Below are positions 36,785 to 45,581 of a stretch of 64,000 nt of DNA, piece after piece. Both the position numbers and the translations under genes were made by a program. The notes beneath the pieces were generated by a model, which had not been told where the DNA came from, ran no database searches, and was given only the letters and a program-made list of their open reading frames with translations. How positions within the stretch are numbered: position 1 is the stretch's first letter; each line of letters opens with the position of its first letter. Origin of the DNA: Cellulomonas fimi ATCC 484 (lineage in GTDB: Bacteria; Actinomycetota; Actinomycetes; Actinomycetales; Cellulomonadaceae); assembly GCF_000212695.1 (NCBI RefSeq), contig NC_015514.1:2046001-2110000 (forward strand). The letters run 5' to 3'.

Positions 36785-37477
36785 GTGACCCGGGCGGACG
36801 GCCCCCGCGTCCCCTCGCCGGCGGGCCCCGCATGGTCACGCTGGCTCGGCCGGCTCCTCGCGCACGGCGTGTGGGCGACCCAGGTGACGGGCGCGCACCA
36901 CGTCCCGCGGACGGGGCCCGTGCTGCTGGCGGCGAACCACACCGGCCTCGTCGACGGGCCCCTGCTCGCGGGGGTCGCGCCGCGGCCGACGCACATCCTC
37001 GTCAAGGAGGAGATGTTCACCGGCCCGGTCGGACTGGTGCTGCGCGCGGCCGGGCAGATCCCGGTGGACCGCGACGGCGGCCGCACCGCCCTGACGGTCG
37101 CGCTCGGCGTCCTGCGCCGCGGCGGGGTCGTCGGGATCTTCCCGGAGGGCAACCGGGGACGCGGCGACGCGGCGAGCGCCCGCGCGGGGATCGCGTGGCT
37201 CGCGCTCAACGGGCACGCGCCCGTGGTCCCGGTCGCGCTGCTCGGGACGCGGCGCACGGGGGAGTCCGTCGGGCACGTGCCGGGGCTGCGGCGCCCGCTC
37301 GTCGCCGAGTTCGGCCCGCCGGTCGTCGTCGAGCGTGCCCCCGGGACGTCCGGGCGTGCCGCGCTCGTCGACGCCAACGAGGCCGTCCGGGCCGCGCTGT
37401 CCGACGTCGTCGCACGCGCCGTGGCACGCACCGGTCTCGTGCTGCCGACGGACGACCCGAACCGCGAACGCGCCTGA
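36785..37477 (+). CDS. 1-acyl-sn-glycerol-3-phosphate acyltransferase family protein
   Basis: PlsC-type acyltransferase of phospholipid synthesis, 230 residues. It carries the acceptor/catalytic HX4D motif NHTGLVD (H52-D57), the FPEGNRGRG motif (119-127) and VVPVALLGTRRTGE downstream. The N-terminal helix (WLGRLLAHGVWATQ) may be membrane-associated. GTG 36785 is chosen as start, 4 bases after cmk; the open frame continues upstream within cmk in another frame and is rejected. Confidence 0.9.
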   Translation: MTRADGPRVPSPAGPAWSRWLGRLLAHGVWATQVTGAHHVPRTGPVLLAANHTGLVDGPLLAGVAPRPTHILVKEEMFTGPVGLVLRAAGQIPVDRDGGRTALTVALGVLRRGGVVGIFPEGNRGRGDAASARAGIAWLALNGHAPVVPVALLGTRRTGESVGHVPGLRRPLVAEFGPPVVVERAPGTSGRAALVDANEAVRAALSDVVARAVARTGLVLPTDDPNRERA

Positions 37478-37516
37478 CGTCACCGCCGGGCCCGGCGACG
37501 GGGGACAATGGGTGGC

Positions 37517-38992
37517 ATGACGGAGACCGACCCCGCCCTGGTGCTGCCCGACGAGGCCGGCGACGCCGAACGTGAGCGGGCGCTGCGCGCCGGGCTCGCG
37601 GAGTACGCGCTGGAGGACGACGACCTCGCGCTGCTCGACGGCCTGGACGACGGCGAGGACGGCGACGGCGAGGCGGGCGCGCTGCCGGTGCTCGCGGTCG
37701 TCGGCCGGCCGAACGTGGGCAAGTCGACGCTGGTGAACCGGATCCTGGGCCGCCGTGAGGCGGTCGTGGAGGACATGCCGGGGGTGACGCGCGACCGGGT
37801 GAGCTACCCGGCGGAGTGGGCAGGCCGGCGGTTCACGCTCGTGGACACGGGCGGCTGGGAGGTCGACGTCGCGGGGATCGACGCGCGCGTCGCCGAGCAG
37901 GCGGAGGTCGCGATCGCGCTGGCGGACGCGGTGCTGTTCGTCGTCGACGCGACGGTCGGGGCGACGGACACGGACGAGCAGGTCGTGCGGCTGCTGCGCC
38001 GGTCGGGCAAGCCGGTCGTGCTGTGCGCGAACAAGGTCGACGGGCCCGCGGTCGAGGCGGACGCGGCGGCGCTGTGGGCGCTCGGGCTCGGGGAGCCGCA
38101 CCCGGTCTCCGCGCTGCACGGGCGTGGCACGGGTGACCTGCTGGAGGCCGCGGTCGACGCGTTGCCGGAGGTGTCGGCGCACGCGAAGCCGGTGCCGGAC
38201 GGTCCGCGGCGGGTGGCGCTCGTGGGGCGCCCCAACGTCGGCAAGTCGTCGCTGCTGAACAAGGTGCTGGGCGCGGAGCGGGTCGTCGTCGACGCGGTCG
38301 CGGGCACGACGCGTGACCCCGTGGACGAGCTCGTGCTGCTCAAGGGTGAGCCGTGGGTGTTCGTCGACACGGCGGGCATCCGGCGGCGCGTGCACCAGAC
38401 GTCCGGTCCGGACTTCTACGCGTCGCTGCGCACGCAGGCGGCGATCGAGAAGGCGGAGGTCGCGGTCGTGCTGGTCGACGCCTCGGCGCCGCTGACGGAG
38501 CAGGACACGCGCGTCATCTCGCAGGTCGTGGACGCGGGGCGGGCGCTGGTGGTCGCGTACAACAAGTGGGACCTCATGGACGAGGACCGCCGCCCGTACC
38601 TGGAGCGGGAGATCGAGAAGGACCTCGTGCAGGTGCAGTGGGCCCCGCGCGTGAACATCTCGGCGCGCACGGGCTGGCACACGGACCGGCTGGTGCCGGC
38701 GCTGCAGCGGTCGCTGGAGTCGTGGGACACGCGCATCTCGACGGGTCGCCTGAACGCGTTCCTGGGGGAGCTGGTCGCGGCGCACCCGCACCCGCTGCGC
38801 GGCGGCAAGCAGCCGCGGATCCTGTTCGCGACGCAGGCCTCGACGCGTCCGCCGCGGTTCGTGGTGTTCACGACGGGCTTCCTGGACCCGGGGTACCGCC
38901 GGTACATCGAGCGTCGTCTGCGCGAGACGTTCGGGTTCGAGGGGTCGCCGATCTCGATCTCGGTGCGGGTGCGCGAGAAGCGCAAGCGCTGA
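37517..38992 (+). CDS. der: ribosome biogenesis GTPase Der
   Basis: Double-domain GTPase for 50S ribosome maturation, 491 residues. G1 motifs occur twice ([17 protein letters not shown] and [17 protein letters not shown]), each with its DTGGWE or DTAGIR box and NKVD/NKWD specificity motif, then a KH-like C-terminal domain ([20 protein letters not shown]). An acidic ~58-residue N-terminal extension precedes the first G domain, as in other actinobacteria. ATG 37517 has GACAAT plus 7 bases upstream (possible leaderless promoter); an in-frame ATG at 37508 is less likely because it would overlap that hexamer. Confidence 0.97.
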   Translation: MTETDPALVLPDEAGDAERERALRAGLAEYALEDDDLALLDGLDDGEDGDGEAGALPVLAVVGRPNVGKSTLVNRILGRREAVVEDMPGVTRDRVSYPAEWAGRRFTLVDTGGWEVDVAGIDARVAEQAEVAIALADAVLFVVDATVGATDTDEQVVRLLRRSGKPVVLCANKVDGPAVEADAAALWALGLGEPHPVSALHGRGTGDLLEAAVDALPEVSAHAKPVPDGPRRVALVGRPNVGKSSLLNKVLGAERVVVDAVAGTTRDPVDELVLLKGEPWVFVDTAGIRRRVHQTSGPDFYASLRTQAAIEKAEVAVVLVDASAPLTEQDTRVISQVVDAGRALVVAYNKWDLMDEDRRPYLEREIEKDLVQVQWAPRVNISARTGWHTDRLVPALQRSLESWDTRISTGRLNAFLGELVAAHPHPLRGGKQPRILFATQASTRPPRFVVFTTGFLDPGYRRYIERRLRETFGFEGSPISISVRVREKRKR

Positions 38993-38999
38993 ACGACGA

Positions 39000-39039
39000 C
39001 GCGGGGGCGGGCCGGCGGGTGTGCCGGCCCGCCCCCGCG
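39000..39039. terminator. bidirectional hairpin terminator between der and the DUF4914 gene
   Basis: CGCGGGGGCGGGCCGGC (39000-39016) and its complement (39023-39039) form a perfect 17-bp stem with a 6-base loop, midway between two convergent stop codons. Confidence 0.8.
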
Positions 39040-39058
39040 TGCGTCGGGCGGTGCGGGG

Positions 39059-40972
39059 TCAGGCGTTCGTCGGGGTGAGCGACTCGAAGTCCTGGACGGT
39101 GCCGCCCGCGAGGACGGTCTCGATGATGCGCCGGCCGAGCGGGTCGAGGTCGTCGCCGAGGAACTGCTGCAGCTCGGAGCGGAAGAACGCGGTGAGGATC
39201 GCGGCGCCATGGTCGTAGGCGTCCTCGCCGACCTGCGACTGCAGCTCGGGCTGCAGGTAGGACGGGCGGATCGTCTGGCCGTCGATGCGCATCTCGCGCG
39301 GCGTCCAGCCGAACAGGGCGCACCGCGCGGGGACGAGCGCCTCGGGGCGGATGCGGGACGTGCCGCGGCGGGCGAGGTACTCGCGGGTGAGCCACTCCGC
39401 GGCGAAGCCCACGTGGTAGGACCCGATGTGCTGGTTGGGCGTCAGCACGTAGCGGGTCCGCGGGGCGGCGACGATCTGGCGCAGGAGCAGGTTCGCGGCG
39501 GCGATCTTCGTGCCGGTGGAGAACGGCCAGTACGACCCGACGCCCTCGGCGACGAGGCCGCCGTGGGCGAGCTTCTCGGTGTCGGCGACGGACTCCCCGA
39601 TCGACGGGTTCTTGTCGCCGCGCGGGGCGACGAGCCGCCACACCCACGCGAGCGACGGGGGGACGAGGTGCATGAGCCCCATGACGCCGTACGTGGGCGT
39701 CTGCCGCGTGCAGGCGGGCATGCGCACGCCGAACGTGCGGACGTCGACGGGCTCGGGCACGTCGACGACGTGCCGGAACTGCGAGCGCGCGACGACGACG
39801 CGCGGGTTCGGGCACCGCTTGCCGTTGGAGTCGAGCGTGTGCTCCCACGGGAGCAGGGTCGCGTCGGGCAGCCCGCGCATGTTGTAGAACACGAGCGGCT
39901 GGTCGGGGTGGATGACGGCGCGCTCCAGCGTGGCGTCCTGCCCGTACTCGGTGAGGTTGTCGACACGGACGAACCAGCCGGCCTCGGCGTCGGTGACCAC
40001 GAGGCGGCCGTCGGTGCCCTGGATCGCGGGGTGGCACAGCGTCATGTCGTCGGTCACGGGGGCGAGCGCGGACGACTCCGCGAGGGTGATCGTGTCCGTG
40101 GTGCCTGTGACGACGTTGGTGCCGAGCAGGATGCGGCCGTCGTCGAGGCGCCGGAACTCCTGGCACATCTCGGACTTGCCGCCGCCGCTGGCGCCCTCGT
40201 GCATGACGACGGTCTCGTTCTCGTACGGGGTGGTGACGCGCACCGACGACGCGTGCGCGGTGAGCCAGCCCTCCTGCTCGCCGATGTCGAGCAGCACCGA
40301 GAAGATGCCCTTCTTCGCCGACGGCCCGGGGTACAGGTTGTACGCGAAGACCTCGTGCAGCGAGGCGGACCGGTCGTGCACGACGACCTGGCGGCCGTCG
40401 AAGTGGGTGTGCCGGAACGGCGGTGCGACGTAGACGATCGAGCGGGGCGTGAACGGGCCGAGCTCGTCGAACGTCGTCCAGCCCTGCAGGTCCACGAGCG
40501 TGAGCGCGAAGAACGCGGCGTTGGCGGGGACGATCGCGAGCGACGGGTAGCCGTGCGTGGGGCCGCCCGCGCGGAACGGCACGACGACGATGCGCTGCCC
40601 GGCGAGCCAGTCGAGGGTCTCGGCCTTGACGGGGGCGAACTCGGCCCCGAAGACGTCGCGGTAGCGCGGCTTGTCGGTGGGCAGGTCGTCGGCGATGCGC
40701 ATGCAGTCCGGGTCGCGCCGGCGCATGTAGTCCTCGGGGTAGTTCACGGCGAGGCCGTTCGCGCAGCGCACGACGTCGGCCTCCTTCACGGGCTCGCCGT
40801 GCACGTCGTACACGACGTCGAACACGGGTCCGCCGTCGGGGCCGAGCGCGAGGGCGTACAGCTCGTCGCGGGTCGCGGGCACGATCACGTCCGCGGACTC
40901 GAGGACCTCGCGGACCGCGGCCGGGAGCCCGAGCGTCCGCAAGGCGCTGGGCGTGGTCAGGTCGACTGTCAT
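39059..40972 (-). CDS. DUF4914 family P-loop protein of unknown function
   Basis: Protein of 637 residues that I place in the DUF4914 family; function unknown. The clearest element is a P-loop, HEGASGGGKSEMCQEF (GASGGGKS at 260-267, K266), reminiscent of HPr kinase and PEP carboxykinase. It is followed by LLGTNVVTGTTDTITLAES, and by LVVTDAEAGWFVRVDNLTEY. N-terminal PATRDELYALALGPDGGPV and NYPEDYMRRRDPDCM are conserved-looking. No signal peptide or membrane helix was seen. ATG 40972 is chosen, with GGGAG 7 bases upstream. A palindrome at 41056-41070 and TAGTCT (41032-41027) form a plausible regulated promoter. The GH65-phosphomutase gene lies just upstream on the same strand, suggesting sugar-phosphate or glycogen-linked metabolism (inference). 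Confidence 0.72.
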   Translation of the reverse strand: MTVDLTTPSALRTLGLPAAVREVLESADVIVPATRDELYALALGPDGGPVFDVVYDVHGEPVKEADVVRCANGLAVNYPEDYMRRRDPDCMRIADDLPTDKPRYRDVFGAEFAPVKAETLDWLAGQRIVVVPFRAGGPTHGYPSLAIVPANAAFFALTLVDLQGWTTFDELGPFTPRSIVYVAPPFRHTHFDGRQVVVHDRSASLHEVFAYNLYPGPSAKKGIFSVLLDIGEQEGWLTAHASSVRVTTPYENETVVMHEGASGGGKSEMCQEFRRLDDGRILLGTNVVTGTTDTITLAESSALAPVTDDMTLCHPAIQGTDGRLVVTDAEAGWFVRVDNLTEYGQDATLERAVIHPDQPLVFYNMRGLPDATLLPWEHTLDSNGKRCPNPRVVVARSQFRHVVDVPEPVDVRTFGVRMPACTRQTPTYGVMGLMHLVPPSLAWVWRLVAPRGDKNPSIGESVADTEKLAHGGLVAEGVGSYWPFSTGTKIAAANLLLRQIVAAPRTRYVLTPNQHIGSYHVGFAAEWLTREYLARRGTSRIRPEALVPARCALFGWTPREMRIDGQTIRPSYLQPELQSQVGEDAYDHGAAILTAFFRSELQQFLGDDLDPLGRRIIETVLAGGTVQDFESLTPTNA

Positions 40973-41055
40973 GGTGGCTCCCGTCGCGCGCGTCGGCACC
41001 GGCTGCATTGCCCGGTCTTGACGGGGAGACTACGAACGACGGACGCAATCGTGGG

Positions 41056-41070
41056 AGGACCTTTGGTCCT
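41056..41070 (-). promoter_or_regulatory. DosR/DevR-like palindrome upstream of the DUF4914 gene
   Basis: AGGACCTTTGGTCCT, two perfect 6-base arms around TTT, in the gap between the GH65 stop and the DUF4914 start. It agrees with the mycobacterial DosR pattern GGGACTTNNGNCCCT at 9 of 12 fixed positions. On the minus strand a TAGTCT -10 hexamer follows 23 bases after the box, so the box would sit at -35 as activators often do. Confidence 0.45.
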
Positions 41071-41101
41071 GTTGTGAGGCTGCGGACCGCTCCGGGGCAG
41101 G

Positions 41102-44100
41102 TCAGTCGCGCGTGCGGTACTCGCCCGGGAAGCTCACGGGCGCGTCGACGGACACCGTGAACCGCTCACCCCGGTGCCGTGCCGTGACCGGCTCGCCGCT
41201 GCGCAGCCGGTACGTCACCTCGTGCTCGCGCACGTCGACCTCCAGCACCGAGCCGCGCAGCGTGAGGGGGAAGCACAGGCGACGCACGCGCGTGGGGAGC
41301 ATCGGCGAGAACTCGGTACCCCGCCACCGGTACCCGGCGAAGCCCTGCACGAGCGCCATCCACAGGCCCGCGGCCGACGCGGCGTGCACGCCGTCACGCA
41401 GGTTGCCCGCGCGGTCCGCCAGGTCGATCGCGGCGGCGTCGACGAGGTACTCCTCGGCGGTGCGGAACTTGCCCACGTCCGCCGCGGCGATCGCCTGCAC
41501 GCACTCCGACAGCGACGAGTCGCCCGTCGTGAGCGGGTCGTAGTGCGAGAAGATGCGGCGACGCTCGGCCGGCGTGAACCGGTCGGGCAGCATCACGGTC
41601 GCGAGCACCACGTCGGCCTGCTTGATGACCTGGTGGCGGTAGATCACCAGCGGGTGGAAGTGCAGCAGCAGCGGGTAGGACTCGGCGGGCGTGCCTGCGA
41701 AGTCCCACGGCGCCAGGTCCATGAACCCGTCGTCCTGCAGGTGCACGCCCGCCTTCTCGTCAAACGGCACGTACATGAGCTCGGCGGCACGGCGCCACGT
41801 CGCCGGCTCGTCGTCGGACACCCCGAGCCGCGCCACGAGCTCGCCGTGCTCGCGGGGGTGCTGCTCAGCCATCCACGCGAGCGTGTCCGCCGCGGCGCGC
41901 AGGTTCTCCGCGGCCATGAGGTTCGTGTACAGGTTGTTGTCCACGACCGTCGAGTACTCGTCCGGGCCCGTGACCTTGAGGATGATGAACTTCCCCTCGT
42001 GCCGGTCGGAGAAGAACCCGAGCGCCGCCCACATGCGCGCCGTCTCGACGAGCAGCTCGGCACCGTGCCGCACCATGAGGTCCTCGTCGCCCGTGACCGT
42101 CACGTACTGCACCAGCGCGTACGCGACGTCCGCGTCGATGTGGAACTGCGCGGTGCCCGCCGCGTAGTACGCCGACGCCTCCTCGCCGTTGATCGTGCGC
42201 CACGGGAACAGCGCGCCCTTGCACCCGACCTCCGCCGCCCGGCGCCGCGCCGCCGGGAGCATCCGCACCCGGTGCATGAGCAGGCTGCGCGCGACGCGCG
42301 GCGAGGTGTGGACGAGGAACGGCAGCAGGTACGCCTCGGTGTCCCAGAAGTAGTGGCCCTCGTACCCCGTGCCCGTCAGGCCCTTCGACGGCACCCCGTG
42401 GCCCTCGCTGCGCAGCGTGGCCTGCAGCAGCGCGAACTGGTTGAAGTGCACCGCCTGCTGCGCCGCCGACGCACCCTCGAGCGCCACCTCGCTGCGCTCC
42501 CAGAACCGCTCGACCTCGCGCTCGTGCGCGGCACGGACCGCGGCCAGGCCCGCGTCGCGGGCACGGTGGATCGTCATGCCCGCCCGGTTCATCAGGTCGG
42601 CCGTCTCGTCGCGGCCGTGGTGGTACGCGAGCCACTTCGTCAGACCGACAGGCTCGCCGACGCGCGTCTCGACGTCGTAGACGACGCGTGCCCGCTGCGC
42701 GTCGACGCGCGTGCCGACGTGCGTCATCCCGGGGTCGACGTCGTGGTCCATCGCGACACCCACGGTCAGGCCCGAGCGGGTCGTCGAGTACGCGCGCACG
42801 ACGCGCGAGCCGTCCGTGCGGTCCGGGCCCGCGCGCATCGCACCCACCAGTCGGCGGCTCTGCCGGGGGTCGATCCCGGGCGTGTCCGACGTGTCGTCGT
42901 CGACGGGCGCCACGAGCTCGGACGACAGGACGACCCGCGCGGGCGCGTCCAGCGCCGTGATCTCGTACCGGATCACCGCGAGGTGCCGCTGCGCGAGGGA
43001 CACCATCCGTTCGCTGCGCAGCCGGAACCGGCGCCCGTCGACGAGCTGCAGCACGACCGTGCGGCCCAGCACGCCGCGCCGCATGTCGAGCACCCGCTCG
43101 AACTCCAGCACCTCGGTGTTCTCGCACGTCACGGGCTCCTCGCCGACGTGCAGCCGGATCGCGGTCCCGTCGGGCACCGGCAGGATCGTCTGCCCCGTCG
43201 TCGCGAAGCCGTGGGCGTGCTCGGGGTAGCTGATCGGCCACGTCTCGTGGAAGCCGTTGAGCAGCGTCGCGGGGCGCCCCGCCGGTGCGCCCTCGTCGAA
43301 CGCACCGCGGATGCCGAGGTACCCGTTCGCGAGCGCGAACAGCGTCTCCGTCTGCTCGACCGTGGCGGGGTGCACCCCGTGCTCGACCATCCGCCACGGA
43401 TCCGGCGGCACGTCGGTCGACGCGGCCATGATGCGGCGCGCGGCGTCGCGCAGGCGGTGCCCGCGGGGCCCCGCACGGTGCACGACCTCGTCGGGGTCGG
43501 CCAGCAGGTCCGCGAGGTCCGCGACCACCACGTCCGCGCCGTGCTCCGCGAGCGCCTGCGCGTGCCGGTCCCGGTCGACCCCGACGACGAGCCCGAAGCC
43601 GCCCGCGCGGCCCGCCTCGACGCCCGCGAGGGCGTCCTCGACGACGACCGCCCGCCGCGGGTCGACGCCGACGCGGCGCGCGCCCTCGAGGAACGCGTCG
43701 GGCGCGGGCTTGCCGGGCAGCCCGAGCTCGAGGATCGTCTCGCCGTCGACCCGCGCGTCGAAGAGGTTCGCGATGCCCGCACGCTCCAGCACGGCCGCGC
43801 AGTTGCGGCTGCTGGACACGACCGCGGTGCGCAAGCCAGCCTCGCGGACCTCGCGCAGCCACGCGACCGAGCCGGGGAAGGCCTCGACGCCGCTGCGCTC
43901 GAGCTCCTCCTCGACGAGCAGCTGCTTGCGGTTGCCCAGCCCCCAGTCGGAGTCCTCCTGCGGCGGCGATCCGGGCGAGCCCGGCGGCAGGGTGATGCCG
44001 CGTGAGGCGAGGAACGCGTGCACGCCCTCCTCACGGGTGCGGCCGTCGACGTGCGCGGCGTAGTCGACGCGGTCGTCGAACAGGGGGGTGGTCGTACCGT

Positions 44101-44239
44101 GCGTCGCGTCCCAGTCGGCGAGGAACGCGTCGAACGTGCGCTTCCACGCGGCGGCGTGGACGGTGCGGGTCGTGGTCAGGACGCCGTCCAGGTCGAACAG
44201 GACCGCGTCGAAGTCGTTCAGGGCGACGGGCGACGGCAT
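41102..44239 (-). CDS. beta-phosphoglucomutase fused to GH65 disaccharide phosphorylase
   Basis: Bifunctional protein of 1,045 residues. Residues 1-~260 are a HAD-family beta-phosphoglucomutase (DFDAVLFDLDGVLT with nucleophile D16 and D18; VVSSSRNC; VVEDALAGVEAGRAGG). Residues ~280-1045 are a GH65 phosphorylase, with GYLGIRGAFDEG, VPSKGLTGTGYEGHYFWDTE, FPWRTINGEEAS and the catalytic acid E761 in TGPDEYS. Phosphorolysis of maltose, trehalose or kojibiose-type sugars would release beta-glucose-1-phosphate, and the mutase would convert it to glucose-6-phosphate. The ATG at 44239 has GGAGGT 4 bases upstream. The substrate is not readable; related mycobacterial genes occur near dormancy-regulated loci. 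Confidence 0.9.
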   Translation of the reverse strand: MPSPVALNDFDAVLFDLDGVLTTTRTVHAAAWKRTFDAFLADWDATHGTTTPLFDDRVDYAAHVDGRTREEGVHAFLASRGITLPPGSPGSPPQEDSDWGLGNRKQLLVEEELERSGVEAFPGSVAWLREVREAGLRTAVVSSSRNCAAVLERAGIANLFDARVDGETILELGLPGKPAPDAFLEGARRVGVDPRRAVVVEDALAGVEAGRAGGFGLVVGVDRDRHAQALAEHGADVVVADLADLLADPDEVVHRAGPRGHRLRDAARRIMAASTDVPPDPWRMVEHGVHPATVEQTETLFALANGYLGIRGAFDEGAPAGRPATLLNGFHETWPISYPEHAHGFATTGQTILPVPDGTAIRLHVGEEPVTCENTEVLEFERVLDMRRGVLGRTVVLQLVDGRRFRLRSERMVSLAQRHLAVIRYEITALDAPARVVLSSELVAPVDDDTSDTPGIDPRQSRRLVGAMRAGPDRTDGSRVVRAYSTTRSGLTVGVAMDHDVDPGMTHVGTRVDAQRARVVYDVETRVGEPVGLTKWLAYHHGRDETADLMNRAGMTIHRARDAGLAAVRAAHEREVERFWERSEVALEGASAAQQAVHFNQFALLQATLRSEGHGVPSKGLTGTGYEGHYFWDTEAYLLPFLVHTSPRVARSLLMHRVRMLPAARRRAAEVGCKGALFPWRTINGEEASAYYAAGTAQFHIDADVAYALVQYVTVTGDEDLMVRHGAELLVETARMWAALGFFSDRHEGKFIILKVTGPDEYSTVVDNNLYTNLMAAENLRAAADTLAWMAEQHPREHGELVARLGVSDDEPATWRRAAELMYVPFDEKAGVHLQDDGFMDLAPWDFAGTPAESYPLLLHFHPLVIYRHQVIKQADVVLATVMLPDRFTPAERRRIFSHYDPLTTGDSSLSECVQAIAAADVGKFRTAEEYLVDAAAIDLADRAGNLRDGVHAASAAGLWMALVQGFAGYRWRGTEFSPMLPTRVRRLCFPLTLRGSVLEVDVREHEVTYRLRSGEPVTARHRGERFTVSVDAPVSFPGEYRTRD

Positions 44240-44440
44240 CGTGACCTCCGCGTGGAGGCCTCCCGCCCTCGTCGGCGGACGTGCACGCGACCTCGACGCC
44301 CTGATCGTCGTCCCCGCACGTGAGCCACGTCAACGGGCGCCTCGGTCGTGCCCGGCCGTGCGGCACCGGCAGGTTCTTGCGATGCTCGATGCGGTGCAGC
44401 AGCCGCCGCCGTCGTCGTCGTCGATCCCGGGAGCGTCCCC

Positions 44441-45052
44441 GTGTCCCACACCGACCGTCCTGCCCCGTTGCGCTGGACCCACGCGCTCGAGGCGACCGAC
44501 CGTCTCGACCCCGTCGTGGCGAGGTTGCGGCCCCTGGCCGACCGGCTCCTCGAGGACCCGTCACGGCGTGCGCTGCTGCACGGTGCGCCGATCGGCCACG
44601 CGCTGCACCCCCTCATGACGGACCTGCCCCTCGGCCTGTGGATGTCGAGCACCACGCTCGACCTCCTCGGTGGGCCGCGCGCCACCCGCGCCGCCGACCG
44701 GCTGCTCGGGCTCGGCGTCCTCGCGTCGGCGCCGACCGCGGTGACGGGCCTGGCCGACTGGGCGCTGGGGGACCGGCGCGTGCAGCGTGTCGGGTCCGCG
44801 CACGCGCTGCTCAACGTCGCGGCGGCGGCGCTGTACGGGGTGTCGTGGCTGCAGCGCCGACGTGGCGCGCGCGTGCGCGGCATCGCGACCAGCCTCGTCG
44901 CGGGCGTGGTCGTGACCGCGTCGGGCTACCTGGGCGGGCACCTGTCGGTCGCGCTGAAGTCCCCGCCGCCGCAGGCCGCCGACCCGGACGCGCCGGACGT
45001 CGTCGTGGACGCCGGCCCGGACGTGCCCGGCGTCGACCCGACGGGGTCCTGA
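44441..45052 (+). CDS. DUF2231 domain membrane protein
   Basis: Membrane protein of 203 residues with the DUF2231 layout: HGAPIGHALHPLMTDLPLGL (conserved HP near the first helix), then about four helices with LLGLGVLASAPTAVTGLADW and SAHALLNVAAAALYGVSWLQ. The C-terminus is acidic and Pro-rich. Some relatives are annotated as cytochrome-like because of the conserved histidines. GTG 44441 is chosen, with GGGAG 7 bases upstream. Divergent from the GH65 gene; the 201-base gap shows no clear operator. DUF1876 follows on the same strand. Confidence 0.8.
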   Translation: MSHTDRPAPLRWTHALEATDRLDPVVARLRPLADRLLEDPSRRALLHGAPIGHALHPLMTDLPLGLWMSSTTLDLLGGPRATRAADRLLGLGVLASAPTAVTGLADWALGDRRVQRVGSAHALLNVAAAALYGVSWLQRRRGARVRGIATSLVAGVVVTASGYLGGHLSVALKSPPPQAADPDAPDVVVDAGPDVPGVDPTGS

Positions 45053-45063
45053 CCTCCCCGTCG

Positions 45064-45078
45064 GGGACGTTCGTCCCT
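45064..45078 (+). promoter_or_regulatory. DosR/DevR-like box upstream of the DUF1876 gene
   Basis: GGGACGTTCGTCCCT matches the mycobacterial dormancy-regulator pattern GGGACTTNNGNCCCT at 11 of 12 fixed positions, and its first 14 bases are perfect inverted arms around TT. It lies 79 bases before the start of a DUF1876 gene, a family with known DosR-regulon members in Mycobacterium tuberculosis. A second palindrome, CGGGACGTGTCCCG, follows at 45115-45128. Confidence 0.6.
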
Positions 45079-45156
45079 GTCGCCGCGCCTCGTACGGGCG
45101 GAGCGTCGAGGTGTCGGGACGTGTCCCGTCGCCCCGGCACGAGAGGGGGGAGCGAC

Positions 45157-45429
45157 ATGATCAGCACCTGGCACGCCACCGTCCACGTGTTCGACGCGGA
45201 CGACGTGCACCGCACGACGACGGCCCACGCCATCCTCACGACCGCGGCCGGGACGACGCTGCTCGGCACCGGGCGCGCGCGCCGACGGCCGAGCGACACC
45301 GACGTCCCCGAGATCGGCGGCGAGCTCGCCGTCGCGCGGGCGCTGCGGTCGCTCGCCGACCAGCTGCTCGAGGCCACGTCCGGCGACATCGCGGCGATCG
45401 AGCACCACCCGGTGCACGTGCCGGCCTGA
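45157..45429 (+). CDS. DUF1876 (dsRBD-like) family protein
   Basis: Small protein of 90 residues of the DUF1876 family (compare mycobacterial Rv1738 and Rv2632c, whose fold resembles ribosome-hibernation factors). Visible: TWHATVHVFDADDVHRTTTA (beta hairpin), LLGTGRARRRPSDTDVPEIG and a helix ELAVARALRSLADQLLEAT. ATG 45157 follows AGGGGGGAG. The DosR-like box upstream and the universal-stress-protein remnant 13 bases downstream fit a hypoxia or stationary-phase role, inferred from family and context. Confidence 0.85.
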   Translation: MISTWHATVHVFDADDVHRTTTAHAILTTAAGTTLLGTGRARRRPSDTDVPEIGGELAVARALRSLADQLLEATSGDIAAIEHHPVHVPA

Positions 45430-45442
45430 CGCGGCGGGGGAG

Positions 45443-45553
45443 GTGCTCGGCATGCGCGCCGACGGCCCCGTCGTCATCGCGCTGGACGGCTCGACGCACA
45501 GCCGGCGCACGCTCGACCAGGGCGTCGACGAGGCGGTGCGTCGGGGTGCGCCC
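45443..45553 (+). pseudogene. truncated universal stress protein remnant
   Basis: GTG 45443, with a GGGGGAGGT ribosome site, begins a frame that reads PVVIALDGSTHSRRTLDQGV then DEAVRRGA, the first strand and helix of a UspA domain. Homology ends after about 37 residues, where the next strand (usually LxVVHA) should be; the frame then runs into Pro/Gly-rich repeat and antisense to the histidine kinase gene. A normal Usp domain is about 140 residues. It is the 3'-truncated remnant of a gene that would have followed DUF1876. Confidence 0.65.
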
Positions 45554-45581
45554 CGCGGGGCGTCCGGGGCCGCAGCGCCAC

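Noticed and set aside
39059..40972. PEP carboxykinase (pckG or pckA)
   Set aside because: Only the P-loop is similar. The size is close but the active-site blocks of both the GTP and ATP enzymes are missing; the protein fits DUF4914 better.
44240..44440. DosR-like box between the GH65 and DUF2231 genes
   Set aside because: The sequence contains GTCCCC on one side but no matching GGGAC arm at the right spacing on either strand.
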